From NCBI GenBank assembly GCA_041402045.1, contig JAWKSZ010000014.1:1-64000 (forward strand): a stretch of DNA of 64,000 nucleotides, read 5' to 3'. This DNA is from JAGQRJ01 sp041402045. GTDB taxonomy: Bacteria > Planctomycetota > J058. Made by a program: the position numbers and the translations under genes. Of this stretch, positions 35,220-43,477 are shown piece by piece (position 1 is the first letter of the stretch; each line of letters starts with the position of its first letter). The notes beneath the pieces are model-generated. The model was not told where the DNA came from. It did no database searches and saw nothing but the letters and a program-made list of their open reading frames with translations.

Positions 35220-36342
35220 CTACGCCGGGGCGAGGTCCCGCACGCCACGCCTGCCACGCCGCGACCCCCGCCACGGCGGCGGCGATCGCGCTCAGGCCCA
35301 GGAGCGCGAGCGCCCGCCGGGGCGCACCGGTCCTGGCGCGGGCGTCGCCCAGCGCCAGGGCGAAGGCGCGAACGTCGGGGTAGCGGCCCTCGGGCTCCTT
35401 GGCCAACGCGCGCAGGCACACCTCGCTCAGGGCCAGCGGCACCCGAGGCGCGAGCTTGTGCGGCGGCGTCGGCGCGCGGTCGAGCAGCGCGCTGAGCACC
35501 TCGAGCAGGCTGTCTCCGGTGAACGGCGGTCGCCCGCAGAGCATGGCGTAGAGCACGGCGCCCAGGGCGTAGACGTCGGCGGCGGGGCCGACCTGGGACG
35601 CGTCCAGCGCTTGCTCGGGGGCCATGTAGGCCGGGGTCCCGAGCACCTCGGCGGTCAGCGTCAGGCGGCCGCCGGCCAGGGAGCGCTCCCCCGCCGTCGC
35701 GAGCCCGAAGTCCGCCAGCCGCGGCTCGCCCTCGGCGTCGAACAGCACGTTCTCAGGCTTCACGTCGCGGTGCACGAGGCCCTGGGCGTGCACGACGTCC
35801 AGGGCCGCGGCCAGCTTGAGCGCGACCCCGCGCGCCTCCTCGGGGTCGAGGGGCCCGCCCGCGATCCGCTCCGCCAGGGACCCGCCGGGGTAGAGGTCGA
35901 GCACGTAGTAGGGGGTCTGCCCCACGACGCCCGCGTCGTGGATCCGCGCCAGGTGCGGGTGCTCGAGGGCGCACAGCGCGCGGATCTCGCGCATGAAGCG
36001 CGCGACGAGGACCGTGTCCTGGACCTCGCTCACCCGCTTCAGCGCGAACTCGCGGCCCTGGGCGTCGCGGGCCAGGAACACCTCCCCCATGCCGCCGCGC
36101 CCCAGGGGACGCACGAGGGTGTAGCCCGCGAGCTGGGGCTGGGGCGGCGCGGCAGGGCGGCTCCCGCCGAGGGCGCGCTCGAGCTGCGCGGGCTGGGCCG
36201 CCCCGCGCTCGAGCAGCCGGCGCGCGAGGCCGAGCCCGTGGCGGCTGCCTGGGCTCAGCGACGCCCAGGCCGCCTCGACCTCGGCGCGGGACACGCCGAC
36301 GTCGAGCAGCGCCTTCACGACCTGCGGAGGGAGTTCGACCAC
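35098..36342 (-). CDS. Ser/Thr protein kinase (C-terminal domain lost by frame break)
   Basis: The 414-residue reading frame holds a complete Hanks-type kinase after a 70-residue helical N-terminus: LGRGGMGEVFLA (80-91), Lys102, HRDVKPEN (191-198), DFG (211-213) and APEQ (241-244). One membrane segment is at about 343-363. The last 45 residues are Arg/Gly-rich frameshift product ending at 35098; the true continuation lies in another frame (33744-35219). The N-terminal helical part is a feature of planctomycete kinases. GTG 36342 is 5 nt after a TAGAGT box without a ribosome site. Substrates are unknown. Confidence 0.82.
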   Translation of the reverse strand: MVELPPQVVKALLDVGVSRAEVEAAWASLSPGSRHGLGLARRLLERGAAQPAQLERALGGSRPAAPPQPQLAGYTLVRPLGRGGMGEVFLARDAQGREFALKRVSEVQDTVLVARFMREIRALCALEHPHLARIHDAGVVGQTPYYVLDLYPGGSLAERIAGGPLDPEEARGVALKLAAALDVVHAQGLVHRDVKPENVLFDAEGEPRLADFGLATAGERSLAGGRLTLTAEVLGTPAYMAPEQALDASQVGPAADVYALGAVLYAMLCGRPPFTGDSLLEVLSALLDRAPTPPHKLAPRVPLALSEVCLRALAKEPEGRYPDVRAFALALGDARARTGAPRRALALLGLSAIAAAVAGVAAWQAWRAGPRPGVAPRAGQRSLARRRGLARGAPRGRLGALVLGAAGGRVGAAG

Positions 36343-36347
36343 ACCCG

Positions 36348-36353
36348 ACTCTA
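36348..36353 (-). promoter_or_regulatory. -10 box TAGAGT before the kinase start
   Basis: On the minus strand TAGAGT is 5 nt from GTG 36342, the same tight layout as the kinase at 17465. Confidence 0.4.
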
Positions 36354-36397
36354 GCGCTGCGCGCCGTGGCGGACGAACCCGCGACGCGCCCGACCGG

Positions 36398-36695
36398 CTA
36401 CCAGCGCGAGGGGTCCGCGGGCTCGATCTCGAAGGTGGCGTCGGGCAGCTTCGGCTCGAGCTCGAGCTCGCTGTAGGTCTCCGTGACGGTGACGCCGCCC
36501 TGGGTGTAGGTGCGCTTGGTGGGGAGCTTGGAGGAGACGTCGATCTACACCGTGCACGGCGCGGGGCGCCCCCCCTCGTCGACCAGCAGCTTGCGCTCGC
36601 CGTCGCGCACCCGCTCCCCGAAGGCGAAGGCCCGCGTCCGGAGGGCAGCGCGCAGGCGCGGCGACGATCCAGGCGCGACGAAGGGGCGGGGTCAT
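36398..36695 (-). pseudogene. Decayed LolA-like (outer-membrane lipoprotein sorting) gene
   Basis: An ATG at 36695 opens a signal-like start (MTPPLRRAWIVAA), but the meaningful sequence lies in another frame: FGERVRDGERKLLVDEGG, then CTV, an in-frame TAG (36545-36547), then IDVSSKLPTKRTYTQGG and LPDATFEIEPADPSRW. The TAG most likely replaced a tryptophan codon, because LolA-like proteins read 'lWID...lP.r'. With one net extra base and one stop, plus an obviously shortened middle, the gene is not functional. Neighbours on both sides are transcribed in the same direction. Confidence 0.6.
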
Positions 36696-36710
36696 GGGTC
36701 GCTCCGCGAA

Positions 36711-38003
36711 CTACTCGGGCAGCCGGACGTCGACGATCAGGTCGTCCAGCGCGGGATCGGGCTGGGCGCCCACGTCGGGGCGGGCGGCCTGATCGTCCTC
36801 GCCGTCGGGGCCCACGCTCCACAGCACGCCGCGCCGCGGAGCGTCGCGTCGCCAGCGGAGGGGGGCGTCAGCGGCGAAGGGGTCCGCAGGGAGCTCGAGG
36901 GTCTCCGGGAGCTCGCCCCCCTGGGCCGCGAGGCTGAAGGCCGCCTCGATCAGGTGCACCCGGGCCACTTGCGCCAGGTGCGTCTCGTAGAGGTCGGTCC
37001 CCGGCGAGACCAGGACGCCGACCACGTCCTCCCGGCGCTGGTCGTCGGCAGGCTGCTTCTCGGCGTCGATCGCCCGCAGCGCGGCGAGGGCTTCGAGCGG
37101 CGGGAGGGTCGAGGCGCGGATCGCGCGATCCATGAGTCGCACGACGCGCGCCCGCGCGGGCACGAGGGTCTGCAGCCCGGGCGCCTTGGGGTCCACCTCC
37201 GCCCGGTAGCGCTGCAGGCCCTCCGCGTCCTGGGGCAAGAGGTCCAGGACCCAGGTGAGGTCGCCGCGCAGGGCGCGGGTCACGCCGGCAGGATCGACGA
37301 AGCCCTTGAACGCGGCCCGCAGGCGCTCGACCCGCTCGGGGGTCGGCATGAGCCCCTGGCCCAGGGCCGCGCTCATGGCCTCGACCACGCCGCGGAACAG
37401 CTCGCCGCGGACGAGGTAGGGGGTGTTGTAGTCCTGAGGCAAGGTCGCGGTGAACCGCAGCGCGCGCTCGATCGCGTCCCAGGTCGCCTGGGAGTCGCCG
37501 CGGTCCAGGTGTGTGCCCACGCGCACCAGCGCCAGCGCCCCCAGGTCCATGACCCCGCGGAGGTAGGGGAGCGTGTAGTCCGGCGGGAACGTCCAGGGCT
37601 TGGCGAGGGCGACGTCGAGGCGCGCCTCGAAGTCGGCGGGCACGCTCGAGAAGCGCTCGGCGCCGGCCACGAGCTCGGCGCGCTGCGCCTCGGAGTGCTC
37701 GGCCGCGAACTTCACGGGCCGCGTAAAGCGCTTGCTCAGCGCGCGCACCGCGTGGAACGCGTCGTCCAAGGGCTCCAGCTCGGCGACCAGCGCCTCGAAC
37801 TCGGGGGCGCCGTTCTCGCCGCTCGGCTGCGGGTGCAAGACGCTGGGGTCCAGCGAGAAGCCGTCCCGCTCCAGCCCCTCGAGGATCGCCTGCTCCTCGC
37901 TGGCGAGCCGCTGCAGGCGATACGACAGGAGGCCCCAGCTCGCGACCCCGACCACCACGGCGGCGCCCAGGAGGCCCCCGCCGATCCACTTGGTGTTGCT
38001 CAC
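36711..38003 (-). CDS. Membrane-anchored protein of unknown function
   Basis: The 430-residue protein has one N-terminal membrane helix (residues 5-26, WIGGGLLGAAVVVGVASWGLLSY shortened) and a long, mostly helical periplasmic part. The C-terminal end reads RRGVLWSVGPDGEDD and finishes with ALDDLIVDVRLP. That 'SVGPDG..DD' tail is common in planctomycete surface proteins and is the best lineage clue in the window. AAGGGAAGGG precedes GTG 38003. No enzyme motif. It stands between a decayed gene and tRNA-Ala. Confidence 0.75.
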   Translation of the reverse strand: MSNTKWIGGGLLGAAVVVGVASWGLLSYRLQRLASEEQAILEGLERDGFSLDPSVLHPQPSGENGAPEFEALVAELEPLDDAFHAVRALSKRFTRPVKFAAEHSEAQRAELVAGAERFSSVPADFEARLDVALAKPWTFPPDYTLPYLRGVMDLGALALVRVGTHLDRGDSQATWDAIERALRFTATLPQDYNTPYLVRGELFRGVVEAMSAALGQGLMPTPERVERLRAAFKGFVDPAGVTRALRGDLTWVLDLLPQDAEGLQRYRAEVDPKAPGLQTLVPARARVVRLMDRAIRASTLPPLEALAALRAIDAEKQPADDQRREDVVGVLVSPGTDLYETHLAQVARVHLIEAAFSLAAQGGELPETLELPADPFAADAPLRWRRDAPRRGVLWSVGPDGEDDQAARPDVGAQPDPALDDLIVDVRLPE

Positions 38004-38031
38004 GGTCCCTTCCCTTCGGCCGGTAACACAA

Positions 38032-38063
38032 CGAGGCCGCCACGGTGGTGCGTGGCGGCCTCG
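38032..38063 (-). terminator. 12-bp hairpin after tRNA-Ala
   Basis: CGAGGCCGCCAC and GTGGCGGCCTCG pair perfectly, 4 bp beyond the tRNA 3' end. No T-run. Confidence 0.7.
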
Positions 38064-38066
38064 AGT

Positions 38067-38139
38067 TGGAGATGAGGGGACTTGAACCCCTGACCTATAC
38101 GTTGCGAACGTATCGCTCTCCCAACTGAGCTACATCCCC
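38067..38139 (-). tRNA. tRNA-Ala(CGC)
   Basis: The 73-nt cloverleaf has acceptor GGGGATG/CATCTCC (one G-T pair), D-arm GCTCAGTTGGGAGAGC, anticodon stem ATACG/CGTAT with loop TTCGCAA giving anticodon CGC, and T-arm GGGGTTCAAGTCCCC. Discriminator A, CCA not encoded. It reads codon GCG. Confidence 0.93.
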
Positions 38140-38205
38140 TGGGTGCTCCGAATTGTAGAGGAGCGAGCCTGCCGCGCAAGAGCCTTCGTGAGGATCCTGA
38201 CAGCG

Positions 38206-39078
38206 TCAGGGAGCGAGCTCCCGCCGGCTCTTGTGCTTGAGCAGGAGGTCCTCCAGCGCCTCGCGCAGGAGCACGGACTCCTTGATCCCGACCCGCGCCG
38301 CCAGGCGCTTGAGGCGCTCGGCCTGGCTCTGCTCGTAGTAGCTGGTCTTGAGCTGCTTGCGCTCGACCACCGGCAGCCCGCTGCGGTTGCCCCCCAGGGT
38401 CTTGGCCCGCCACAGGGCGGCGTGGGCCTGGACCAGGAGCTCGTCGAGGGTCCCGCCGTCGCGGTCGAGGCCCACGATCCCCGCGCTGAGGACCGCCTCC
38501 ACGTCCCGCCGGGTCGGCCCGCGCCCCACGCGCACCGGACGACGCGCCACCGCGGTCCGCGCCGCTTCGCTGAGCCCCAGCGCGGCCTCCACGGGGACCC
38601 CGGGGAGCACCACCCCGAAGCAGTCGCCGCCGAGGCGCCCCAGGAACGAGGCGTCGCTCAAGGCCCCGCGCAGCCGCTTGGCGACCTCCTTCAGCGCCTG
38701 GTCGGCGCGCTCGAGGCCCAGGGCCTGGACCTGCGCGTCGAAGCCGTCGAGGTCGAACAGCACGAGGCTGGCCGGGGTCCCCCGCCCGCGGGCCTCCTGC
38801 AGCGCGCCCTCCCAGGCGGCGCGCGCCGCCTCGCCCGCGGGGAGCCCGGTCAGCGCGTCGACGCCGCGCGTCGGAGCGGCCGGCGCCTTCGCCGCCTTGG
38901 TCGCCTTCCTCTTGGCCGCCCGTTTCTTGGTCGCCTTCTTCTTGGCTGCCTTCTTCTTCTTGGCCTTCTTCTTGGCTGCCTTCTTCTTGGCCTTCTTCTT
39001 GGCTGCGCGCCCAGACGTCGAGCGCGACCCGCGGCGGGCGGGGGGCGAGGCGTCGGCGTCGGCAGGCGGCGGGCTCGT
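38206..39078 (-). CDS. Degenerate GGDEF protein with Lys/Ala-rich tail and RHH DNA-binding domain
   Basis: Three parts are visible in 290 residues. Residues 25-65 are a histone-H1-like run of AAKKK/AKKKK units. Residues 73-225 follow the GGDEF plan (DALTGLPAGEA, SLVLFDLDGF, FLGRLGGDCFGVVLPG), but the active-site motif is GGDCF instead of GG(D/E)EF, and no RxxD inhibitory site precedes it. So it may bind rather than make c-di-GMP. Residues 240-285 (LKTSYYEQSQAERLKRLAARVG, then IKESVLLREALEDLLLKH) look like a ribbon-helix-helix DNA-binding domain. The frame has no ATG, GTG or TTG in a suitable place: AAGGAG (39084-39089) is followed 5 nt later by ACG 39078. An ACG start or a mutated ATG is inferred. 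A GTG at 38763 would cut the GGDEF domain. Confidence 0.7.
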   Translation of the reverse strand, partial: TSPPPADADASPPARRGSRSTSGRAAKKKAKKKAAKKKAKKKKAAKKKATKKRAAKRKATKAAKAPAAPTRGVDALTGLPAGEAARAAWEGALQEARGRGTPASLVLFDLDGFDAQVQALGLERADQALKEVAKRLRGALSDASFLGRLGGDCFGVVLPGVPVEAALGLSEAARTAVARRPVRVGRGPTRRDVEAVLSAGIVGLDRDGGTLDELLVQAHAALWRAKTLGGNRSGLPVVERKQLKTSYYEQSQAERLKRLAARVGIKESVLLREALEDLLLKHKSRRELAP

Positions 39079-39099
39079 AGGCGCTCCTTGGAGCCCGAG

Positions 39100-39105
39100 A
39101 GTGTA
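39100..39105 (-). promoter_or_regulatory. -10 box TACACT of the GGDEF-RHH gene
   Basis: Minus-strand TACACT lies 10 bp upstream of the AAGGAG ribosome site, giving a leader of about 15 nt. The position supports the ACG 39078 start. Confidence 0.4.
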
Positions 39106-39146
39106 CTCGCCGGGACCGTCAGCCCCCTCCCGTCCGACCTCTGGCG

Positions 39147-39152
39147 TAGAGT
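39147..39152 (+). promoter_or_regulatory. -10 box TAGAGT, leaderless promoter of the nuclease gene
   Basis: TAGAGT ends 9 nt before ATG 39162; no ribosome site. It is divergent from the GGDEF-RHH promoter 42 bp away. Confidence 0.5.
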
Positions 39153-39161
39153 CGACGGGCG

Positions 39162-42100
39162 ATGGGCAAGCGCACGCTCCTGCTGAGCCCGCTGGGGCCA
39201 GGTTCGACCTTCAGCGCCCTCGACCTCGCGGGAGCGCCGGATCGAGCGGGCCCGCGCTGCGTCCTGGTCCTGCCCTCGCGCCCGGCTCGCGACCACGCGC
39301 GCAACGAGCTGGCTCGGCGCTGGGGGAGCTGCGACCCCCGCTCCGTGACCACCCTCCCCGGACTGGCCAAGGCCCTGGTCCGCCGGCGCGGGCTGCGGGT
39401 GGCCAGCGGCCGCGAGCGCGACGCCGCGCTGGCCCGAGCGCTGCTCGAGCTCGAGATCCCCGACCACGAGCTGGCCCTGACCTTCCGCGGCTTCCGCCAG
39501 GGCCTCCTGCGCGTGTTCCACGAGGTCGAGCACAACGGGCTCTCGCCGGGGACCCTCGCCGGCGTGCTCCGCCGCGGACGGATCCCCGAGCCGCACGTCG
39601 AACGCCTGACCCGGACCTTCGAGGGCTACCGCCAGCACCTGCGCCGCCAACGCTGGCTGAGCGAGGCCGACGCCTACCGTCAGGCGAAGGAGGCCGTGTC
39701 CAGCGGTCAGGCCGCGGGGCTCCCCGAGCGGATCGTGTTCGACGGGTTCACCGATTTCACCCCGCGCCAGCTCGACCTGATCGGCGCCCTCGCGCTCACG
39801 CTCGAGGAGACCGTGGTGGTGTGGCCCTGCGCCCAGGGCGAGGCCGCGAGCGAGGCCTTCGGCGCCGCCGCTCGTGTACGGGAGCAGCTGCGCGACCTGG
39901 GCTTCAACGAGGCGCCCCGCCCCGGGGAGACCCTCCCCGACCCGCGGCCGCCGGGGCTGCGCGCGCTGACCGCGGGCCTGTTCGCCCCGGGCGCCGAGCC
40001 CGCCGCCGACGCCGAGGGTCTGCGAGTGATCGAGGCGGCGTCGCGGGACGACGAGGTCGAGCTCGCCCTGCGCGCGGCGCGGGAGTTCGTGCAGGCGGAG
40101 CCGGGGCGGCGCTGGACCCAGGTCCTGGTGATCGCCTCCACCCCGCGCACGTATCGCGCGGCCCTCGAGCGCCGCGGCGCGGCGCTCGGCGTCCCGGTCC
40201 GCGTGCGCGGCGGGCTGGCGTTGACCGACACGCCCCTGGCCCAGGGCGCGCTGGCCCTGGTCCGGGCGGCGGCGAGCTGCGAGGTGCGCCCGCTGCTCAG
40301 CGCCGCCGCCTGCCCGGCCCTGGGGCTGACCCCGGCCGAGGCCGACCGCCTGGCGTCCTTGGCCCGCGCCCAGGGCCTGCCCACACTGGACCACGAGGCG
40401 ACCTGGGAAGCCCTGGCCGACGAGGTCGGCGGGGCCGCGGCGCTCCTGGTGCGCGAGGCGCTGTTCCTCGTGCGCGGCTTCGCCGCCCTCGACGCGCCCT
40501 CCTCGCGCCAGGGCAGCCGGCTCGTGCTCCGCGCCTGGGAGCGCCTGCTGCGCGCGCCGACCCTCGCGCGGCTGGGGAGCGGCGCCAGCCGCGAGCTGCG
40601 CGCGGCCCGGGAGGAGGTCGCCGCGCGGCGCGAGCTCCTGACCCTGATCGGCGACCTGGCCCGGCTCGACGTCCCCCTCCCGCCGGGGCCGGACCTGGGG
40701 CTGGCGCTGCTTACCCGCCTGGAGGAGGAGGTGCGCGCCACCGCGCTCCGCCCGCGGGACCCGCGGCGCGACGTGCTGCACGTGGTCGACCCGCTGGAGG
40801 CCAGCGCGTGGGAGGCGGAGCTCGTGCTCGTCTTGGGCCTGCTCGAGCGCCAGTTCCCGCGGGCCGGGGGCGACGACCTCTACCTCCCCGAGGGCGCGCG
40901 CAAGAACCTCGCGGGCTCGCGCCGCGGGCGGAGCTCGCTGCACCTGGCCACCGCCGAGGACCGCCTGGGCGCCGAGCGCTTCCTGTTCTACGCCGCCGCG
41001 ACCCGGGCCCGCCGCGCGCTATGGCTGCTCTATCCCGGGACCTCGAGCAGCGGCGGGACCCCCGAGCCCTCGCGCTTCCTGCTGGACGCCGCCGCGTGCT
41101 TCACCCCCGAGGCCTGGGCCGCCGTGCGCACGGCCCGCCGCGCACCGGACGCGATCGGCGGCGTCCCGGGCAGCACCCGCGGGTCGCTCCGGCGCTTCGC
41201 CTATCGGCACGTGGCCTCGGCGGCGCAGCCCACGGGCGAGAGCGCCGCGCGGGCGGCCCTGGCCCGCGCGCTCCTGCGCCGGCTGTTGACCGAGCCTCCC
41301 GAGCTCGAGGCCGCGGTCCGCGCGCTGAGCTGGGTCGGACAGGACCGCCTGCAGGGCCTGGATCCGCGCCTGGCCCTCGAGCGGGTCTACTCCGCGTCCG
41401 AGCTCGAGGCCTTCGCCGCCTGCCCCTTCCGGCACTTCGTGCTCTACCGGCTGCAGGCCCGCCCCAGCGACGACCTCGCGAGCTCCGGCCTCGACGCCCG
41501 ACGTCAGGGCACGGTAGTGCACGAGGCGCTGCAGCGGGTCTACGCCGCGGGGCTCGAGCCGCAGGAGGCCCTGCGCCAGGCCTTCGCCAGCGGCGCGCGG
41601 GAGCTCGAGATCGGCCTCGACGAGGACACGTTCTTCCGCCGGGCCAGCGAGGCGGTGCTGCACTTCGTGCGCGACGACGACCCCGCGTTCCTCGCTGCGA
41701 CCGAGCTCGAGCCCTGGGGCTTCGAGCGCGCCTTTGGCCCGGGGACCCCCGCCGGCCCCCTCGAGATCGAGGTCCCCGAGCTGGGCGGCACCGCGGTGGT
41801 CCGCGGCGCGATCGACCGCGTGGACGTGGCCGAGCTCCCAGGGGAGGGCCCGGCCCCGCGGCTCGGCGCCTTCGTCACCGACTACAAGCTCGGCGCGCGG
41901 GAGGTCGACACCGAGTATCTGAACGCCATGCACCAGGGCGACCGCGTGCAGCTCCCGCTCTACCTGCTGGCGATCCAGCGCGTGTTCGGCCTCGAGCCCC
42001 TGGGCGCGGCCTTCGCAGCCCTGGGGGTGCGTCGGCGCACCGGGGTGATCGACCCGCAGCACACCTCCCTGGCCACCGACCTGCCGGAGGAGCGCTTCTC

Positions 42101-42317
42101 GCTGTATCCGGTCCCCTTGGCCCGAGCGCTGGAGCGCACCGAGGCCCATATCCGCCGCACCGTGCGCGGGGTGGGCGAGGGCTGGGTCGCCGCGCGCCCG
42201 CGGGAGGTCAAGGAGTGCGCGCTGTGCGCGGCCCAGGACGCCTGCCGCCTGACCCCGGGCCAGAAGCGCCGCCGCGCGCGCAACGGCCGCCCCCTCCCGA
42301 TCGGCTCCCCGGGCTAG
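39162..42317 (+). CDS. AddB-like PD-(D/E)XK nuclease / inactive helicase subunit
   Basis: The 1051-residue protein resembles the AddB half of AddAB-type recombination nucleases. The N-terminal two thirds have a helicase-like layout but no Walker A (LLLSPLGPGSTFSAL instead of GxGKT). The C-terminal RecB-type nuclease has GTVVHEALQ (about 783), IDRVD (about 883) and TDYKLG (about 905). Four cysteines frame it for a [4Fe-4S] staple: one in AACPFRHF (about 754) and three in CALCAAQDAC (about 1019-1026). It would process double-strand break ends together with an AddA helicase-nuclease, which is not in this window. The 3' end overlaps the convergent GT2 gene by 4 bp. Confidence 0.82.
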   Translation: MGKRTLLLSPLGPGSTFSALDLAGAPDRAGPRCVLVLPSRPARDHARNELARRWGSCDPRSVTTLPGLAKALVRRRGLRVASGRERDAALARALLELEIPDHELALTFRGFRQGLLRVFHEVEHNGLSPGTLAGVLRRGRIPEPHVERLTRTFEGYRQHLRRQRWLSEADAYRQAKEAVSSGQAAGLPERIVFDGFTDFTPRQLDLIGALALTLEETVVVWPCAQGEAASEAFGAAARVREQLRDLGFNEAPRPGETLPDPRPPGLRALTAGLFAPGAEPAADAEGLRVIEAASRDDEVELALRAAREFVQAEPGRRWTQVLVIASTPRTYRAALERRGAALGVPVRVRGGLALTDTPLAQGALALVRAAASCEVRPLLSAAACPALGLTPAEADRLASLARAQGLPTLDHEATWEALADEVGGAAALLVREALFLVRGFAALDAPSSRQGSRLVLRAWERLLRAPTLARLGSGASRELRAAREEVAARRELLTLIGDLARLDVPLPPGPDLGLALLTRLEEEVRATALRPRDPRRDVLHVVDPLEASAWEAELVLVLGLLERQFPRAGGDDLYLPEGARKNLAGSRRGRSSLHLATAEDRLGAERFLFYAAATRARRALWLLYPGTSSSGGTPEPSRFLLDAAACFTPEAWAAVRTARRAPDAIGGVPGSTRGSLRRFAYRHVASAAQPTGESAARAALARALLRRLLTEPPELEAAVRALSWVGQDRLQGLDPRLALERVYSASELEAFAACPFRHFVLYRLQARPSDDLASSGLDARRQGTVVHEALQRVYAAGLEPQEALRQAFASGARELEIGLDEDTFFRRASEAVLHFVRDDDPAFLAATELEPWGFERAFGPGTPAGPLEIEVPELGGTAVVRGAIDRVDVAELPGEGPAPRLGAFVTDYKLGAREVDTEYLNAMHQGDRVQLPLYLLAIQRVFGLEPLGAAFAALGVRRRTGVIDPQHTSLATDLPEERFSLYPVPLARALERTEAHIRRTVRGVGEGWVAARPREVKECALCAAQDACRLTPGQKRRRARNGRPLPIGSPG

Positions 42318-43189
42318 ACGATCGTCTTCCACCAGGGGGCGCCCAGGGCCCGCGCCGCGCGGAGGTGGGCGCGCTTGGCGGCGCGGTCGCCGACCCGGCG
42401 CGCGACCCGCAGGTGCGAGCGGCGGATCCGGGCCACGACCGACGCGCGCAGCTCGGGGTCCTGCTCGAGCAGCGGCAGCCGCTCCAGCGCGCCGCTGAGC
42501 ACGTGGATCAGGTCCTGGCGCTTGCGCAGCGAGGCCGCGGGGCCCGAGGCGTTGTTGCCGTCCCAGCGGAAGTCGACGCTGGGGGCCTCGCGAAACAGCG
42601 CCCCCCCAGCGGCGGTGAGCTTGATCCAGAGGTCGTAGTCCTGGAGCACGCGCAGGGCGAAGTCGAAGCCCCCCGCCGCCAGCGCCGCCTCACGCCGGAT
42701 CACCGCGGCCACGAAGCACAGGCTGTTGCCGTCGCGGAGGAGCGAGGCCAGGGGCCGACTCGGGTCGCGCAGCGGCGCGAACAGGCTGTCCGCGTGCTCC
42801 TGGCCGGCCTCGTCCACGATCCGCGCGCGCCCGAAGCACACCGCGGCGTCGGGCTCGGCCTCGAACGCGGCCAGGGCCCCCGCGAGGTGACCCGGGTGCC
42901 AGCGGTCGTCGCTGCAGCAGTAGGCGACGAACTCACCCCGCGCCAGCTCGAGCAGGCGCTGGAAGGTGGGCGAGATCCCCTGGTTCTCGCGGACCTCGAG
43001 CCGGACCCGGGGGTCCCGGGCGAGCTCGCGCAAGAGCTCGGCCGAGCCGTCGCTCGAGCCGTCGTCGACGATCACGACCTCGAGCTCGTCCGGGCCCAGG
43101 CCCTCCTGGGCGAGCGCGCTCTCGACCGCCGCGCGCACGTAGCGCGCGTGGTTGTAGGAGGGGATCAGCGCGCTGACGCGGGGGCTCAC
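42314..43189 (-). CDS. Glycosyltransferase family 2
   Basis: This 291-residue GT-A enzyme starts VSPRVSALIPSYNHARYVRAAVESAL and has VVIVDDGSSDGSAELL (nucleotide site), EFVAYCCSDDRWHPGHLAG (the DxD-like acidic site), FGRARIVDEAGQEHADS and a C-terminal basic helix. It transfers a sugar from an NDP-donor, probably to an envelope glycan. No membrane segment. GTG 43189 is chosen because a TAAGCT box lies 7 nt upstream and the conserved fold begins there; earlier starts add non-conserved residues. It is convergent with the AddB-like gene. Confidence 0.87.
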   Translation of the reverse strand: MSPRVSALIPSYNHARYVRAAVESALAQEGLGPDELEVVIVDDGSSDGSAELLRELARDPRVRLEVRENQGISPTFQRLLELARGEFVAYCCSDDRWHPGHLAGALAAFEAEPDAAVCFGRARIVDEAGQEHADSLFAPLRDPSRPLASLLRDGNSLCFVAAVIRREAALAAGGFDFALRVLQDYDLWIKLTAAGGALFREAPSVDFRWDGNNASGPAASLRKRQDLIHVLSGALERLPLLEQDPELRASVVARIRRSHLRVARRVGDRAAKRAHLRAARALGAPWWKTIV

Positions 43190-43196
43190 GGCAGAG

Positions 43197-43202
43197 AGCT
43201 TA
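43197..43202 (-). promoter_or_regulatory. -10 box TAAGCT, leaderless promoter of the GT2 gene
   Basis: Minus-strand TAAGCT ends 7 nt before GTG 43189, with no ribosome site. Confidence 0.45.
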
Positions 43203-43226
43203 CCCGCTCCGCCCGAAACCAACGAA

Positions 43227-43252
43227 GAGCGCCGGCCTCGCGGCCGGCGCTC
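43227..43252 (-). terminator. 11-bp hairpin between Pro-rich and GT2 genes
   Basis: GAGCGCCGGCC and GGCCGGCGCTC around a TCGC loop. It lies downstream of the Pro-rich genes and just before the GT2 promoter, so it should separate the transcripts. Confidence 0.6.
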
Positions 43253-43281
43253 CTACGGTTCGGTCGGTTGCCAGGGCGGAC

Positions 43282-43461
43282 CTAGCTAATGATCACGGTC
43301 TCTTCCATGACGATCGGCGCAGCTTGCTCCGGGGTCGCCACGTGCTCCCGAGCGTCCCACAGCACGAAGCCCTGGGGATCGGCCGGCATGAACACCGGCG
43401 GGGGGCGGCGGCGGGGGCGGAGGGGCGGCGGCGGGGGAGGCGGCGGGGGCGGCGCAGGCAT
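43282..43461 (-). CDS. Short Pro-rich reading frame, probably the tail of the upstream Pro-rich gene
   Basis: From ATG 43461, 59 residues: a poly-Pro and Arg stretch, then a well-formed end PPVFMPADPQGFVLWDAREH...APIVMEETVIIS. No ribosome site precedes it. The frame is open further upstream into the neighbouring Pro-rich gene, which stops at 43478 in another frame. One net base change would fuse both into one exported protein with this conserved-looking C-terminus. It is annotated separately because the sequence as given has the stop. Confidence 0.45.
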   Translation of the reverse strand: MPAPPPPPPPPPPLRPRRRPPPVFMPADPQGFVLWDAREHVATPEQAAPIVMEETVIIS

Positions 43462-43477
43462 GGGAGTGGAGCCGGGG

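Noticed and set aside
38880..39010. Hydrophobic Phe/Leu/Ala-rich membrane protein on the plus strand
   Set aside because: It is the complement of the AAKKK tract of the GGDEF-RHH gene.
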